From assembly GCF_003345295.1 (NCBI RefSeq), contig NZ_CP031055.1, positions 3,162,001 through 3,226,000 of the forward strand: DNA of 64,000 nucleotides, written 5' to 3'. Made by a program: the position numbers and the translations under genes. Below the pieces are notes generated by a model. That model ran no database searches. It was not told the DNA's origin and saw only the letters and a program-made list of their open reading frames with translations. How positions within the stretch are numbered: position 1 is the first letter of the stretch; every line of letters begins with the position of its first letter. The stretch is from Vibrio splendidus. GTDB taxonomy: Bacteria; Pseudomonadota; Gammaproteobacteria; Enterobacterales; Vibrionaceae. This document shows positions 63,268 through 64,000 of this stretch, one piece after another.

Positions 63268-64000
63268 ATGCGTCATTTTTTTTCCACTTTATCTCTTATT
63301 TGTGCCTCGATTTCGTTCGTCGCCACAGCAAAAAATAATGAGCAACCTTTAACCGTTAAGCTGGGTGCACCCGAAACGTATGTGGTGGTTAAGGGTGATA
63401 CCTTATGGGATATATCTACGATGTACCTCGATAGCCCATGGTTGTGGCCAAGGTTATGGCAGGTAAACCCTGAAATAGAAAACCCTCACCTTATTTACCC
63501 TGGAGATAAATTATCTTTGGTTTGGATTAATGGCGAGCCTGTATTGAGCCTCAAACCCGTTATCAAGCTTAGCCCTAAGATTCGCATCTCTGAGAAGAAA
63601 GCAGTACCTACCGTGAATGAGGGGCTTGTTCTACCGTATCTACAATCTGACCGCTTGGTTGAGCAGCAAGATATTCAATCGGCTCAACGAGTGTTAGGGA
63701 CGAGTGATGGAAAGAGATTTTTATCGGGTGAAGACCGGTTGTTTATCTCGGGCAACCAACAACATCAAAAGTGGGGTATCTACCGCGCCGTTGAAACCTA
63801 CCACCGACAACAACCTCAAGCGAGTATGACCTCTTTGCGTTTAGTCGCCACAGCGCGCTTGAAAGAGGTGGATGCTGAGTTCAGTAGTTTGCAAATAGAG
63901 ACTCAGCTACAAGAGGTACTGCTCAACGACCTCGTGTTACCAGAACTTGGCGTTGATCAGGTGAAGCTCTCAACCACATTTTATCCAGCGCCTAGTGCTG
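63268..64000 (+). CDS. LysM peptidoglycan-binding protein (3' end outside window)
   Basis: The frame is open to the last base, with 244 residues visible. Signal peptide MRHFFSTLSLICASISFVATA; one LysM domain at about residues 38-86 (YVVVKGDTLWDIS to NPHLIYPGDKLSLVW). The rest is a conserved periplasmic domain without recognised catalytic motifs. AAGGAA lies upstream of the ATG. Divergent from def; in vibrios this gene usually precedes dprA. Confidence 0.87.
   Translation, partial: MRHFFSTLSLICASISFVATAKNNEQPLTVKLGAPETYVVVKGDTLWDISTMYLDSPWLWPRLWQVNPEIENPHLIYPGDKLSLVWINGEPVLSLKPVIKLSPKIRISEKKAVPTVNEGLVLPYLQSDRLVEQQDIQSAQRVLGTSDGKRFLSGEDRLFISGNQQHQKWGIYRAVETYHRQQPQASMTSLRLVATARLKEVDAEFSSLQIETQLQEVLLNDLVLPELGVDQVKLSTTFYPAPSA

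Noticed and set aside
1..64000. Defence island, prophage, integron or CRISPR array
   Set aside because: The window is conserved housekeeping sequence around oriC; no transposase, integrase, attC-like repeats or direct-repeat arrays were seen.

Overview
This window is the replication-origin region of the large chromosome of a Vibrio, probably of the Splendidus clade. The genus call rests on gene order (mnmE-mioC-oriC-mnmG-rsmG-parAB-atp; dnaA-dnaN-recF-gyrB; ilvGMEDA-comM; trkH-trkA-rsmB-fmt-def) and on protein sequences. The species-level call is inference. Almost everything here is core genome. I see no prophage, insertion sequence, CRISPR array, tRNA or rRNA gene.

Layout. 1-3.8 kb: the 3' part of an acrylyl-CoA reductase gene, a LysR regulator, tusA flanked by two small membrane-protein genes, and the Mn exporter gene mneA behind a yybP-ykoY riboswitch. 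4-11.5 kb: glyQS, a MalS-like lipoprotein alpha-amylase whose frame breaks near its 3' end, avtA, and the small heat-shock gene ibpA behind a ROSE-type RNA thermometer. 11.9-18.1 kb (leftward): dnaA-dnaN-recF-gyrB with a parS-like site in the end of recF. 18.4-20.7 kb: a polar amino acid ABC transporter. 20.8-25.3 kb: rpmH-rnpA-yidD-yidC, mnmE, mioC. 25.3-25.75 kb: oriC, with five DnaA boxes, eleven GATC sites and an AT-rich unwinding region. 25.75-30 kb: mnmG-rsmG-parA-parB. 30.1-37.1 kb: the nine-gene F1Fo ATP synthase operon, followed by glmU. 38.8-41.1 kb: divergent punC/punR. 41.2-47.8 kb (leftward): ilvGMEDA with a leader peptide gene and attenuator. 48-54.5 kb: comM, a DUF2860 outer-membrane protein, dsbA, srkA, ccoG, yihD. 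54.5-57.2 kb: a small unrecognised basic-protein gene, a Spo0M-like gene, trhA and a DUF3157 gene. 57.2-63.1 kb (leftward): trkH, trkA, rsmB, fmt, def. 63.3 kb to the end: a LysM protein gene cut by the window edge.

How it fits together: the window carries replication initiation and segregation (dnaA, dnaN, oriC, parAB), ribosome and tRNA maturation (rpmH, rnpA, mnmE, mnmG, rsmG, rsmB, fmt, def, glyQS), membrane insertion (yidC/yidD) and energy supply (atp). Several units carry RNA-level control in their leaders: a Mn2+ riboswitch, a heat-sensing ROSE element and ilv attenuation. The least explained stretch is 54.56-55.04 kb. It holds a tightly framed 55-residue basic ORF with a structured leader, and palindromes shared with a divergent Spo0M-like gene.
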